Assembly (NCBI RefSeq): GCF_017352215.1
Contig: NZ_CP071444.1
Span: 1,550,001-1,614,000, forward strand
From: Alkalibacter rhizosphaerae
GTDB taxonomy: Bacteria > Bacillota > Clostridia > Eubacteriales > Alkalibacteraceae
Direction: 5' to 3'
DNA length: 64,000 nt
Positions 55,678 through 64,000 of the stretch are shown in pieces (position 1 is the first letter of the stretch; each line of letters begins with the position of its first letter). The notes under the pieces are model-generated. The model was not told where the DNA came from, ran no database searches, and saw only the letters and a program-made list of their open reading frames with translations. Both the position numbers and the translations under genes were made by a program.

Positions 55678-56448
55678 ATGGCAACGACGAAAACCTATAC
55701 CATACAAAAGTATAAAGAAGGCTTTCGCCAAGTGGAAGACGAAGTCGTTGTGGAATATACCCTGGCCATCTATCTGAATGACCGGTATTTTATCACTCTG
55801 TTGTGCACGCCGGAGCATTTGGAGGAATTGGTCTACGGCTACCTGTTTTCGGAAGGGGTCATCTGTGACAAAGAAGAGATCCTGGAGCTGGAACTGGACG
55901 AGGAGAAGGGGAAAGCCATGGTGACCATCGACCGGGAGGATCTGTTTACCTACGCCGGGGATCAGCTGGTTGGAGAAGTGACGGTGACCACCGCCTGCGG
56001 TAAAGGGAGAAAAGTGACTTTTCCCGTGGTCCGGGAAGGTGCCGACGAGAAGATCCAGCCCATGGAAGTGGAGCCGGAAGATGTTTTTCGCCTGATCCGT
56101 CAGTTCAACAAATCTTCGGACCTGTTTTTACGGACGGGAGGGGTCCATTCCTGCGCCCTTTGTTCCGGCAAGGAAGTCCTTTATGCCAGAGACGACATCG
56201 GCCGCCACAATGCCCTGGAAAAAATCTTGGGGAAGGCGCTGCTGGACGGGATCGACTTGAAGGACAAGATGGTACTTACCACTGGGAGAATGTCGTCGGA
56301 GATCGTGGACAAGGTGATCCTTCGAGGGATCCCCGTGCTCATATCCAGATCGGCACCGACGGATCGAGCCATCGACCATGCCGAAAAAGCAGGATGCAAG
56401 CTCATTGGATTTGTCCGGGGCGACAAGATGAACGTTTATACGACATAA
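55678..56448 (+). CDS. fdhD: Formate dehydrogenase sulfurtransferase FdhD
   Basis: Delivers sulfur from IscS to the molybdenum site of formate dehydrogenase, required for its activity. The 256-residue protein has the key GGVHSCALCSGKEVLYARDDIGRH-type segment (two Cys, C-x2-C, about residue 160), preceded by LRTG, and later LTTGRMSSEIVDK. AAGGAGGGGG precedes the ATG. It is the third gene of the fdhA-mobA-fdhD operon, which ends at the following hairpin. Confidence 0.94.
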   Translation: MATTKTYTIQKYKEGFRQVEDEVVVEYTLAIYLNDRYFITLLCTPEHLEELVYGYLFSEGVICDKEEILELELDEEKGKAMVTIDREDLFTYAGDQLVGEVTVTTACGKGRKVTFPVVREGADEKIQPMEVEPEDVFRLIRQFNKSSDLFLRTGGVHSCALCSGKEVLYARDDIGRHNALEKILGKALLDGIDLKDKMVLTTGRMSSEIVDKVILRGIPVLISRSAPTDRAIDHAEKAGCKLIGFVRGDKMNVYTT

Positions 56449-56449
56449 C

Positions 56450-56479
56450 AAAAGGGAGTCGATGGATCGACTCCCTTTT
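56450..56479. terminator. Bidirectional terminator between fdhD and moaD
   Basis: AAAAGGGAGTCGAT (56450-56463) and ATCGACTCCCTTTT (56466-56479) pair perfectly over 14 bp with a 2-base centre. T/A tracts on both sides suit the convergent transcripts. Confidence 0.9.
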
Positions 56480-56492
56480 CTTTTTTTGGTTT

Positions 56493-56777
56493 TCAACCGC
56501 CGCCGACGGGCGGCATGATCAATACGTCGTCCCCGTCTTCCAGAGGTGTATCCAGATAGTCCAGGACCAGTGAATTCCGACCGTTGACGTAGACCACCAT
56601 TCCCTTTTGGAGAGCGTTTCCATCCAACAGCTTTTCCTCCAAGGCAGGTCCGTAGCGGTGGATCAGTTGAAGAAGTGCGTCTGCCAGGGTGGATCCGTCG
56701 TCCAGGTCCAGTTCCTGGGATTTTTCCCCTCCTACGTATTGTTCCATGGCAAAGATGGTTTTGACCTGTACTTTCAT
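56493..56777 (-). CDS. moaD: MoaD/ThiS-like sulfur carrier
   Basis: A 94-residue ubiquitin-fold protein ending in GGG, whose C-terminal glycine is charged as thiocarboxylate to supply sulfur for the molybdopterin/tungstopterin dithiolene. ADALLQLIHRYG and VYVNGRNSLVLDYLDTPLEDGDDVLIMPPVGG fit the MoaD family. It starts 2 bases after the aor stop, so it is coupled to the tungsten enzyme. Such aor-linked MoaD copies are common in anaerobes. Confidence 0.9.
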   Translation of the reverse strand: MKVQVKTIFAMEQYVGGEKSQELDLDDGSTLADALLQLIHRYGPALEEKLLDGNALQKGMVVYVNGRNSLVLDYLDTPLEDGDDVLIMPPVGGG

Positions 56778-56779
56778 TG

Positions 56780-58671
56780 TCAGGAAAGGATTCCCTTTTC
56801 CTTCAATTTGGCGGCCACTTCATCCAATCCCAGTTCCTGGAGCTTGGCTTGTGTGGGAACGCCTTCCTGGCTCCATCCTCTGGCCTCGTAATAATCGTGG
56901 AGCATCAGGTCCAGCTCTTCTTTGGGAACGGATTGTCCCTTGGAGGCGCCTTCTTTGATGGTCTCTGTCATGACCCGCTCCGGCAGGGTATCGTCGGCTT
57001 TGGTCAGTCCTGCTGTCAGGTTGAAGGCACGGGCCACGTTGTTGACTCGGGCGCCGATGACCATGATGTCTTCTTTCTTGAATTCCAGACCCGTTGCTGC
57101 ACTGACCATGTCTGCCGTATTCTGCTCTGCAATGCTGGCCACGGCCATGTCGATGAGGAAACCGCACATGGTGGGACAGTCGGCAGTGGCCAGACGGAGA
57201 TCCTGGTTGTACATGGTCAACCAGCCTTTTCCTTCTGCCGTGAACCGGTCGTAGGCTTTCGGAATGTCGGAACCGAATATTTCCTGCGGTGCATACCCAC
57301 GGTTGTGGTCTGCTCCCGTATAGGAAGTAACATAGTTGAATCCATGGGCTTTGGCGCCTCGTGGATCGTAGGCCGGGAATTCCAGACCTTTCACGTGCAT
57401 GGCGTATTTCTCAGACCCGTTGCCGATCTTTTCCGCCAGCACTTTGGTGCCGTCGCAAAGGAGTTCGCCCAGACCTTCATTTCGAAATGCGATCTCCGTG
57501 ATGGCATCCACCATGGCGTCTGCGTTGCCGAATCGGAAATCCAATCCGTTGACTTGCTCTTTGCTCAATAGACCATTCTCAAAAAGTTCCATGGCAAAAC
57601 CGATGGTGACACCTACGGAAATGGTGTCCAGGCCGTACTTGTCGCACAAATGGTCGGCGTGGATGACGGCTTCCTGACTTTTTACGCCGCAAACGCTTCC
57701 CAGACTGTAGTAGGTTTCATATTCCGGATCGGACATGCTGCCCTGGAATTTCAAGTTGCCGCCTCTGGCCAGCTTCACCTGGGTGCAGCCTACAGGACAA
57801 CCGTAACAATGTTCGTTGCCCAGAGTACGCTCCAAGCTGGACTTGGCGCCCAAGCCTTCCGTGTAGTCGTCTTCCCCGGTGTTTCGGTAGTTTTCCGACG
57901 GGAACATTCCCATGGCGCTGGTAGCATCCACTACCATTGGTGTTCCCAACTTGGAGAACTCCGGATAAAGGACCGGGCTGGCTTTCATGCCTTCCAGCAT
58001 GGTTTTTCTGGCTTTTTTAAAGGCTTCTTCATTGGCGATGGGAACTTCCTGGGTCCCCGAACGGCAATGGCCTTCAAATTTTTGGATCCCATGACGGCTC
58101 CTACGCCTTTTCGGCCGAAGGCCCGGCGTTCGTTGATGATGGCCGCCATCTTGGACAGGTTTTCGCCGGCTGGTCCGATGCAGGCGATCCGCGCCGCTTG
58201 TTCGTTGAGTTCCTGTTTCATGGTCAATTGGGTGTCCAGGGTGTTCATGCCCCAGAATTTGTCCGCTTTTCGAATGGATACCTTGTCGTCCTTGATCCAG
58301 AGGTAGACCGGTTCTTCCGATTTCCCTTCGATGATCAACACGTCGTATCCTGCAAATTTCAACTCGACGGGGAAATAACCTCCCGACAGGGCCATGCCTA
58401 CGGCATTGGTCAGAGGGGATTTTGTCGCCATGGCCATTCTGCTGGCGCAGGGTGCCGACGTCCCGCTAAGTGGTCCCGGTACGAAAATAAGTTTGTTTTC
58501 TTCCCCCAGGGGATCGCAATCGCCTGGTACTTCGTCAAATAGGTACTTGATGGCAAATCCGGCTCCACCGATATAATCTTGAGCCAGTTTTTCCGGCAGT
58601 ACTTCTGTAGTCACTTCTTTGGTGGACAGGTTTACCCGCAAAACCTTGCCCATGTAACCGCCTGTGTACAT
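56780..58671 (-). CDS. aor: Aldehyde:ferredoxin oxidoreductase (frameshifted in this sequence)
   Basis: Tungsten (or molybdenum) pterin enzyme oxidising aldehydes with ferredoxin, or reducing acids. It begins MYTGGYMGKVLRVNLSTKEV at 58671 after AGGAGG, and has GPLSGTSAPCASRMAMATKSPLT-type pterin-binding sequence and 4Fe-4S ligands in HCYGCPVGCTQ. The frame breaks after AIAVRG in a run of four C on the plus strand (58055-58058). A fifth base restores TQEVPIANEEAFKKARK and a 630-residue protein. moaD follows directly. Likely a sequencing under-call. Confidence 0.92.
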
Positions 58672-58734
58672 GATAAAACCTCCTTGAAATTTAATAGCAT
58701 CCATGCTTTATACAAAATTATACCATTTTTGCGC

Positions 58735-58761
58735 AAAAAAAGCACCCGGGACGGATGCTTT
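58735..58761 (-). terminator. Terminator downstream of the DUF2200 gene
   Basis: On the minus strand, AAAGCATCCG pairs with CGGGTGCTTT (one G-U) around a TCC loop and is followed by T. It separates the DUF2200-Sir2 run from aor. Confidence 0.8.
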
Positions 58762-58833
58762 GATGAGGCCTGGAACGGACATCTTTTTCAGGATCCTGTC
58801 TCAATAAGACGGGTGTTTTTCAGAGGAAAGGAT

Positions 58834-59184
58834 TCATTTGCGAAGGATCTTCTCCATGGCCTTTCCCTTGGCCAACTCGTCCACCAGCTTGTCCAGATAG
58901 CGGATCTCCTTCATGATGGGTTCTTCCACGTTTTCGACCCGGATGCCGCACACCACCCCTTTGATCAGGGATCGTAGGGGGTTTAGGTGGGGTGCCTGGG
59001 CAAAAAAAGTTTCGAAATCGGTCTCTTTCTCCAGTTCCGCTTCCAGTTCTTCCTGGGTGTGTCCCGTCAGCCAGCGGATGATCTCGTCCACTTCTTCTTT
59101 GGTCCGTCCCTTTTTCTCCGCTTTTGCGACATACATGGGATAGACTTTTGCAAAACTTGTGGTATAAATGTTGTGTTTGGCCAT
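58834..59184 (-). CDS. DUF2200 domain protein
   Basis: A 116-residue soluble protein matching the DUF2200 pattern ([38 protein letters not shown]-type N-terminus, given here in outline). It also has a central [10 protein letters not shown] and a final acidic/basic helix [22 protein letters not shown]. The family is small and uncharacterised. ATG 59184 is chosen because GGAGG stands 5 bases upstream; the frame is open to 59199. It follows the GNAT gene by 11 bases in a minus-strand run of five genes. Confidence 0.85.
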   Translation of the reverse strand: MAKHNIYTTSFAKVYPMYVAKAEKKGRTKEEVDEIIRWLTGHTQEELEAELEKETDFETFFAQAPHLNPLRSLIKGVVCGIRVENVEEPIMKEIRYLDKLVDELAKGKAMEKILRK

Positions 59185-59195
59185 GAGGACCTCCT

Positions 59196-59672
59196 TCATT
59201 TTTTCTTATCCAACAAAAATATCGATCCATCGTCTTCCGTCTTGATTTGCGAGAAACCCAATTTCTCCAACAACTTGATGGAAGGTGTGTTTTCAGTTTT
59301 GACAGCGGCTTTGATGTTGAAATCTCCCTGCTGGTTGATCCAAATGATCATGGAGCAGATCACTTCATATGCATATCCTTGTCTTTTGAATAAAGGACTA
59401 ATGGTGTATCCGATCCAGAACGCATCGTCTTCTTTTTTTAGATAAACATCGCCAATGAGCCTTTTGTCCGTCTTGGTCGTTATTGCAAATTGCGCTCCCG
59501 CATCCAGAGAAGGCTTTATCAACAATGCTTTTTCGTATTCTTTTTTCGATAACCCTTTAAATCCCTGGTATTTCATCCATTCCAGATCATTGCGATAATC
59601 CAGAAATTCATGAAGATCGTCTAGGATAAAAGACCGTATGATACATCTTTCCGATTGAAATATGGACGTCAT
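59196..59672 (-). CDS. GNAT family N-acetyltransferase (RimJ/RimL-like)
   Basis: A 158-residue acetyltransferase with the RimJ-type opening [23 protein letters not shown], the central [29 protein letters not shown] acetyl-CoA region (given in outline) and the end motif [15 protein letters not shown]. Its target could be a protein N-terminus, a ribosomal protein or a small amine. The start at 59672 follows GAGGAG by six bases; the ATGs at 59699 and 59696 overlap rlmH and lack a site. Base composition looks more AT-rich than the neighbours, hinting at later acquisition. Confidence 0.82.
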   Translation of the reverse strand: MTSIFQSERCIIRSFILDDLHEFLDYRNDLEWMKYQGFKGLSKKEYEKALLIKPSLDAGAQFAITTKTDKRLIGDVYLKKEDDAFWIGYTISPLFKRQGYAYEVICSMIIWINQQGDFNIKAAVKTENTPSIKLLEKLGFSQIKTEDDGSIFLLDKKK

Positions 59673-59695
59673 TTGGAACTCCTCTAAAAATGGCA

Positions 59696-60175
59696 TCATT
59701 TATGATAGGGCTCGTTTCTAAGAATGCGAAAAGCCCGGTAGATCTGTTCCAGTAGCAATATACGAAACAATTGGTGGGGAAAGGTCATGGAGGAAAAAGA
59801 CAGGGACAGGTCCGAAATGGATTTCACATCGGAATGCAAACCCAAAGAACCGCCAATGATAAAGCAAAGGTGGCTCTGTCCGTTAAGGGCGCAGGTATCC
59901 ATATAATCGGCAAATTCTTCCGAGGTCATGGTCCGGCCTTCGATCTCCATGGTGACCACCAAGGCGCCGGAGGGAACTTTGGACAGAATCTTTTGTCCTT
60001 CTTTTTGAAGAACGTCCACCATTTGTGCCTGGCTCAAGTTTTCCGGAGCTTTTTCATCGGGGATCTCCACCACGTTCAACGTACAATAACGGCCCAGGCG
60101 CTTGGTGTATTCCGCCAGGGCCTGGATATAAAATTTCTCCTTGATTTTTCCGACAGCGACAATGGTGATCTTCAA
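59696..60175 (-). CDS. rlmH: 23S rRNA (pseudouridine-1915-N3) methyltransferase
   Basis: Methylates pseudouridine 1915 in helix 69 of 23S rRNA on assembled ribosomes. The 159-residue SPOUT-class protein has MKITIVAVGKIKEKFY at the start, the SAM-binding knot around FIIGGSLGL, and the highly conserved end EQIYRAFRILRNEPYHK. Length and motifs match the family exactly. It lies 8 bases after the tautomerase-like gene in the minus-strand run. Confidence 0.95.
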   Translation of the reverse strand: MKITIVAVGKIKEKFYIQALAEYTKRLGRYCTLNVVEIPDEKAPENLSQAQMVDVLQKEGQKILSKVPSGALVVTMEIEGRTMTSEEFADYMDTCALNGQSHLCFIIGGSLGLHSDVKSISDLSLSFSSMTFPHQLFRILLLEQIYRAFRILRNEPYHK

Positions 60176-60183
60176 AACGCCAC

Positions 60184-60549
60184 CTATACGTAGGACCCGT
60201 TGAGGTAGATGTTTCCTTCATCCAGGTAATGGATCAGTACCAGCACCTTGTCCTCCTTGGTGCCCAGGACATGGCAGACTTCCTTGATGGCGGCCGCCAC
60301 CAGGTCTTCCACAAAGGAACGGGGATTCCGCTTGGAAACGGAGATCTCCACGACGGGGCGATGGTATCTTTTTTCCGGTTCAGGATCGTCCTCCATGGGA
60401 TGGCTGTAGAAATGTCCCTGATGGAAGATCTCCCAGGAAACTTTGATTCGGCTTCGGGGTACGTTCAACGTTTCGCAGATGTTTTTGTTGATGTCGGAAA
60501 CGTCGATGTTTTCCATTAAATAATCGGTTTTGATGGAAATGTATGGCAT
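60184..60549 (-). CDS. Small protein of tautomerase/DUF1904-like type
   Basis: A 121-residue protein starting MPYISIKTDYL with Pro2, as in 4-oxalocrotonate tautomerase and MIF-fold proteins. It has two beta-alpha-beta-like halves (IKVSWEIFHQGHFY and EDKVLVLIHYLDEGNIYLNG). The length and internal pattern resemble DUF1904 members. A tautomerase activity would need Pro1 after Met removal, which is possible here, but I do not claim a substrate. It abuts the Sir2 gene with no gap. Confidence 0.65.
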   Translation of the reverse strand: MPYISIKTDYLMENIDVSDINKNICETLNVPRSRIKVSWEIFHQGHFYSHPMEDDPEPEKRYHRPVVEISVSKRNPRSFVEDLVAAAIKEVCHVLGTKEDKVLVLIHYLDEGNIYLNGSYV

Positions 60550-61167
60550 TTAATTTGCTCCTTCCAAAAGTTTTTTCAGCAACAGGGGAACCTGGTTTTC
60601 CGCATCCTCATTGATGGTCAGGATCTCTGAACCGAAAGATTCGGCGGCATCCTTGATGTAATGGGCGGTGGATGTATAAAAGGAGGTTCCGATGATCAAC
60701 AGCAGGTCCGTTTCACCCATGGTCTCCAATGCTTCCCCAAGCCTGGGGATGGGATCGCCGTAGAGGACCACCTGGGGGTGGAGGACGCTCCGTTCACAAT
60801 GGGGGCAAAGAAGGCTGCTTCGGGTGATGTCAAAAGGGTACTCCCGGTGGCACCGGGGACAAAACACTGTGCGAAGATTACCGTGGATCTCGATGACCTC
60901 TCCATCCCGGCTTCCGGCTCGATGGTGAAGTCCGTCGATGTTCATGGTAACGACAGGGATGTGGTAGGAAGCCAATGCCAGGTGGGCTTCGTTGGGGACG
61001 GCTTCATCGATGAGGGTCTTCATGGAGAGGACCGCATCGTAAAAGCCCTGGGGGTCGGCGCTGAAATATGTTCGACTCAGTTTGTCCCGAAGGTCTCCCA
61101 TTTCTTCAAAGGTGGGAATGTTGCTGGCTCTGGATATCCCGGCTCCCGTCAATGCCTTTATTTTCAT
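60550..61167 (-). CDS. Sir2 family NAD-dependent deacylase
   Basis: A 205-residue sirtuin, rather short for the family. It has ALTGAGISRASNIPTF (NAD loop), the catalytic TMNIDGLHHRAGSRDGEVIEIHG-type stretch (N-I-D and His), a zinc module with CPRC and CPHC, and LLIIGTSFYTSTA. The start at 61167 follows GGAGGTG by six bases. It would remove acyl groups from lysines, for example on acetyl-CoA synthetase, but the target is not known. It leads a minus-strand run of five genes divergent from the LUD gene. Confidence 0.88.
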   Translation of the reverse strand: MKIKALTGAGISRASNIPTFEEMGDLRDKLSRTYFSADPQGFYDAVLSMKTLIDEAVPNEAHLALASYHIPVVTMNIDGLHHRAGSRDGEVIEIHGNLRTVFCPRCHREYPFDITRSSLLCPHCERSVLHPQVVLYGDPIPRLGEALETMGETDLLLIIGTSFYTSTAHYIKDAAESFGSEILTINEDAENQVPLLLKKLLEGAN

Positions 61168-61201
61168 TCTTTTCACCTCCACTTCATTATACATTCTATT
61201 G

Positions 61202-61231
61202 TTGACAAATCAAAGGGAAATCCCATAGAGT
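61202..61231 (+). promoter_or_regulatory. Putative promoter for the LUD-domain gene
   Basis: TTGACA at 61202-61207 and TAGAGT at 61226-61231, spacer 18, in the 96-base gap between divergent genes. The -10 is weak. Confidence 0.45.
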
Positions 61232-61263
61232 AAGAGTATGAGAACGACGAAGGAGGAGAAAAA

Positions 61264-61899
61264 ATGACCATACGACAGGACTATTATGCCAATCTGGCAA
61301 AAACCCTGGTGGACCGCTTTGAAAAGCGGCGTTTTGAAGCCTACTACTGCCCTACCAAGGAGGAAGCCTTGAAAAAAGCCATGGAGCTGGTGCCGGAAAA
61401 CAGCCTGGTTTCTTTTGGGGGCAGCATGACGGTGAAGGAATGCGGACTGCCGGATGCATTGAACCGGGCCGGCGTAAAAACAATCGAGCGGGATCGTGCT
61501 TCGGATCCGGAGGAAAAGGAACAGTTGACGAGAATGTCCATGGATGCGGATGTGTTTTTCATGAGCTCCAATGCCTTCACCCGGGAGGGGGAGCTGGTCA
61601 ACATCGACGGGTTTGGCAACCGGGTGGCGGCTCTTTGCTATGGGCCCAAAAGTGTGGTAGTGCTTCTGGGCATGAACAAGCTTGCCCAGGACCGGGAAAA
61701 CGGGATCTGGCGATGCCAGAATGTAGCCTCCCCCATGAATACGGTCCGGCTGGAGAGAAAGACCCCCTGCGCCATTACGGGGGAATGCGGAGACTGTTAC
61801 GGCGACGGCAGCATCTGCTCCCAGATCCTTATCACAAGGAGAAGCGGCATCCCCAAGAGGATCAAAATCATCCTCATTGGAGAAGAAATGGGATATTGA
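61264..61899 (+). CDS. LUD-domain protein (lactate utilisation LutC/YkgG-like)
   Basis: A 211-residue protein with the LUD fold: LVSFGGSMTVKECGL, ERDRASDPEEKEQL, VFFMSSNAFTREGELVNIDGFGNRVA-type core (in outline) and GPKSVVVLLGMNKL. The C-terminus has four Cys (TPCAITGECGDCYGDGSIC) that could bind a metal or cluster. Single-gene LUD proteins of this kind are common in anaerobes and are not linked here to LutA/LutB. A strong AAGGAGGAG precedes the ATG. Function beyond family level is unknown. Confidence 0.85.
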   Translation: MTIRQDYYANLAKTLVDRFEKRRFEAYYCPTKEEALKKAMELVPENSLVSFGGSMTVKECGLPDALNRAGVKTIERDRASDPEEKEQLTRMSMDADVFFMSSNAFTREGELVNIDGFGNRVAALCYGPKSVVVLLGMNKLAQDRENGIWRCQNVASPMNTVRLERKTPCAITGECGDCYGDGSICSQILITRRSGIPKRIKIILIGEEMGY

Positions 61900-61911
61900 T
61901 CCATATATTGA

Positions 61912-61943
61912 AAAGAGCCCTTTCCTGGCGGAAGGGCTTTTGC
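61912..61943 (+). terminator. Terminator after the LUD gene
   Basis: GCCCTTTCC (61917-61925) pairs with GGAAGGGC (61930-61937) with one bulged T around a TGGC loop, followed by TTTT. It starts within 20 bases of the stop. Confidence 0.75.
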
Positions 61944-62051
61944 AATTTGTTTACAAAATCGATAAAGAGTGGTCTTTTTATACCTTGACCAATATGATAT
62001 ACTTTCGTTGTGCGAGGCACAAGTACTATAGAAAGTATAATCGGGGGAAAT

Positions 62052-63983
62052 ATGAAGAAAATAAAAAACAGATTTTTAGGATTTTATATGGTGGGAGCCT
62101 TGATTTTCATGGAGCTGATCTTCCGGTTTGGCACATCTGCGGATCTGCTGGATCCAGGATTGTTGGTATCCCTGTCCCTGGTTTCCATATTTGGAGTGGT
62201 GGCCTACTTCATCACCACCATGTTCAGCGCCCGGATCAACCGACTGTTGTCTACGTTGGCCTTGATCTTCTTTTGGCTGCTGTACTCCTCCCAGTTCATC
62301 TACAACAAAATATTCAAGACCTACTACACCATCTATTCCATGACGAATGGGGCCAAGGTGTTCAGCTTTTGGCGGGACATCGTTTCCTATACAACAAAGA
62401 ACATCCCGTGGATCATCCTGCTAGCGGTCCCCATGGTGTTTTATATCGCATACCTGCGCAAACGGATCCAGATGAACCGTCCGGATCTGAAAAACCGGGT
62501 CCTGGCGTTGCTGGCCATATTTTTGATCTACTTTGGAAGCATCGGGGCACTGAATGTCGGCTCCAAGGATTTTCAGTCGCCTTATGACATGTATTACAAA
62601 AGTTCCGACATTATCGTATCGGTGGATCGACTGGGACTGCTGACCACCATGCGGTTGGATCTCCAGCGGACGGTAACGGGGTGGTCTCCATCCATCGATC
62701 TTCCGGATCCGGTGGACGGAGAAACTCCGGAACCAGAGGAGAAGCCGACCATCGAATACAACGTGTTGGATATCGATTTTGAGAGTCTGGCAGCCAACGA
62801 AAGCAACGAGACCATCAAAGAAATGCACCAGTACTTCGGCAGTGTGTCACCGACTCAGAAAAACGAGTATACCGGCATCTACGAAGGGTACAACGTCATC
62901 GTTCTGACGGCGGAAGGGTTTTCCCCCTATGCTGTTGATCCTGAACTGACACCGACCCTGTACAAGATGGTCCATGAAGGATATGATTTCAAAAACTTCT
63001 ATACCCCTGTTTGGGGCGTCAGCACCTCCGATGGAGAATATGTAGCCAACGTCGGTCTGATCCCGAAAGGCGGCGTATGGAGCTTTACGGAATCCGCCAA
63101 GATCGAACTTCCCCAAGTGTTGGGGAATCAGCTGAAGGACTTGGGTTACAAGACGATGGCTTACCACAATCACACCTACGACTATTACAACCGCCACCTG
63201 TCTCATCCAAACCTTGGCTACGACTATAAAGGAGTGGGCAACGGTCTGAACATTAAAAAAGTCTGGCCCAGTTCCGACCTGGAAATGATGGAAGTTACAG
63301 TGGACGAGTATATGAACGACCAACCCTTCCACGCCTACTACATGACGGTAAGCGGTCATTTGCGCTATACCTTTGTGGGCAATTCCATGGCGGCGAAAAA
63401 CAAGGACCTGGTGGCAGATCTGAACATGTCGGAAGAGGCAAAAGCTTACCTGGCATGCAACATCGAACTGGACCGTGCCATGGAATACCTTCTCAACTCC
63501 CTTCGGGAGAAGGGCATCGCCGACAAGACCCTGATCGTGCTCAGCGCAGACCATTACCCCTACGGGTTGGAAGAATCCACCATGAGCGAATTTTTGGGTC
63601 ATACGGTGGAAACCAACTTTGAAATGTACAAAAACCACCTGATCATGTACGTGGACGGCATGGACCCGGTGGTGGTGGATAAACCCGCCAGCAGCCTGGA
63701 CATCATTCCTACGGTCTCCAACATGCTGGGTCTGGAATACGACAGCCGCCTCTTTATGGGACGGGATATTTTTGCACCGGGAGAACCCCTGATCATCTTC
63801 AGCAATCGAAGTTTTATTACGGACAAGGGTCGTTACAATTCCCAAACCAAGGAGTTTGAACCGACCAGCGGGGTCAACGTATCCGATGATTACGCTTCCA
63901 GAGTGTCCAAGATCATCAACGGGAAATTCTTTTACTCTGCCAAGATCCTGGAGACGGATTATTTCAGCAAAGTCATGCCATGA
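62052..63983 (+). CDS. LTA synthase family protein (sulfatase-type phosphoglycerol transferase)
   Basis: A 643-residue membrane enzyme. Five hydrophobic segments occupy about residues 8-180, then a large extracellular sulfatase-fold domain. Likely metal ligands and nucleophile are Glu in VLTAEGFSP, Thr in WGVSTSDGEYVANVG, and Asp-His in LSADHYPYG, as in LtaS. It may transfer glycerol-phosphate from phosphatidylglycerol to make a lipoteichoic-acid-like polymer or modify a glycolipid. GGGGGAAAT precedes the ATG at 62052; the frame is open upstream to 62010. The stop is inside the window; 17 bases follow it with nothing visible. Confidence 0.9.
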   Translation: MKKIKNRFLGFYMVGALIFMELIFRFGTSADLLDPGLLVSLSLVSIFGVVAYFITTMFSARINRLLSTLALIFFWLLYSSQFIYNKIFKTYYTIYSMTNGAKVFSFWRDIVSYTTKNIPWIILLAVPMVFYIAYLRKRIQMNRPDLKNRVLALLAIFLIYFGSIGALNVGSKDFQSPYDMYYKSSDIIVSVDRLGLLTTMRLDLQRTVTGWSPSIDLPDPVDGETPEPEEKPTIEYNVLDIDFESLAANESNETIKEMHQYFGSVSPTQKNEYTGIYEGYNVIVLTAEGFSPYAVDPELTPTLYKMVHEGYDFKNFYTPVWGVSTSDGEYVANVGLIPKGGVWSFTESAKIELPQVLGNQLKDLGYKTMAYHNHTYDYYNRHLSHPNLGYDYKGVGNGLNIKKVWPSSDLEMMEVTVDEYMNDQPFHAYYMTVSGHLRYTFVGNSMAAKNKDLVADLNMSEEAKAYLACNIELDRAMEYLLNSLREKGIADKTLIVLSADHYPYGLEESTMSEFLGHTVETNFEMYKNHLIMYVDGMDPVVVDKPASSLDIIPTVSNMLGLEYDSRLFMGRDIFAPGEPLIIFSNRSFITDKGRYNSQTKEFEPTSGVNVSDDYASRVSKIINGKFFYSAKILETDYFSKVMP

Positions 63984-64000
63984 TGGGTCACGAAAAAGGC

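Overview
This window looks like chromosome from a Gram-positive anaerobe of the Clostridia (Firmicutes). The signs are strong AGGAGG-type ribosome sites, consensus sigma-A promoters, a T-box leader, Veg, a DnaD/DnaI primosome pair, CymR-like and WalR-type signals, an LTA-synthase-like protein, a tungsten/molybdenum enzyme set (formate dehydrogenase and aldehyde:ferredoxin oxidoreductase) and an arginine deiminase gene. Base composition is moderately GC-rich by eye. I cannot name the genus. I see no rRNA, tRNA, CRISPR array, phage or insertion sequence, so this reads as core chromosome.

Layout. 1-5.8 kb: end of a MacB/Lol-type ABC exporter, purine nucleoside phosphorylase (deoD), an AEC transporter, MTA/SAH nucleosidase, alanine racemase and a YitT protein. 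5.8-12.4 kb: pyrG, then a 430-base gap with a DnaA-box cluster, then rho, then a promoter / Tyr-Phe-rich leader peptide / terminator ahead of aroF-tyrA, then tatD. 12.4-20.6 kb: envelope genes (3D-domain protein, LysM-G5-M23 peptidase, murA, yycJ, htrA) with WalR-type boxes, and the divergent dnaD-dnaI pair. 20.6-23.0 kb: tetR-yhaM-thioesterase. 23.0-32.0 kb: a leucine-type T-box and the branched-chain operon ilvC-ilvD-ilvB-leuA-cimA-leuB. 32.0-34.8 kb: veg, then arcA-argF. 34.8-39.7 kb: a parvulin, a CoA-disulfide-reductase-like flavoprotein, and a two-gene AmmeMemoRadiSam locus. 39.8-49.9 kb: a complete UMP operon pyrB-pyrI-pyrC-pyrF-pyrK-pyrD-pyrE-carA-carB, preceded by an attenuator with its own leader ORF. 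50-51.6 kb: cymR-cysK. 52.3-58.7 kb: formate dehydrogenase, mobA, fdhD, and convergent aor-moaD. 58.8-64 kb: small housekeeping and unknown genes (DUF2200, GNAT, rlmH, Sir2, LUD) and an LTA-synthase-family protein.

Quality warning. Eight genes (mtnN, ilvD, leuA, the CoA-disulfide reductase, pyrB, pyrC, pyrD, aor) are each broken by one missing base in a run of G or C. All are otherwise intact and sit in working operons, so I read these as homopolymer under-calls in the sequence, not as pseudogenes. Coordinates given for these genes span the whole repaired gene.

Regulation is the most interesting layer. I see a Rho with two tandem copies of its RNA-binding domain and a C-rich, G-poor leader that could be its own Rho-utilisation site. 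A Tyr/Phe-rich leader peptide precedes aroF-tyrA. A pyrBI-style leader ORF runs through an attenuator and overlaps the pyrB start codon by ATGA. There are also a DnaA-box cluster away from dnaA, WalR-type boxes, and a near-perfect 23-bp hairpin between argF and the parvulin gene.
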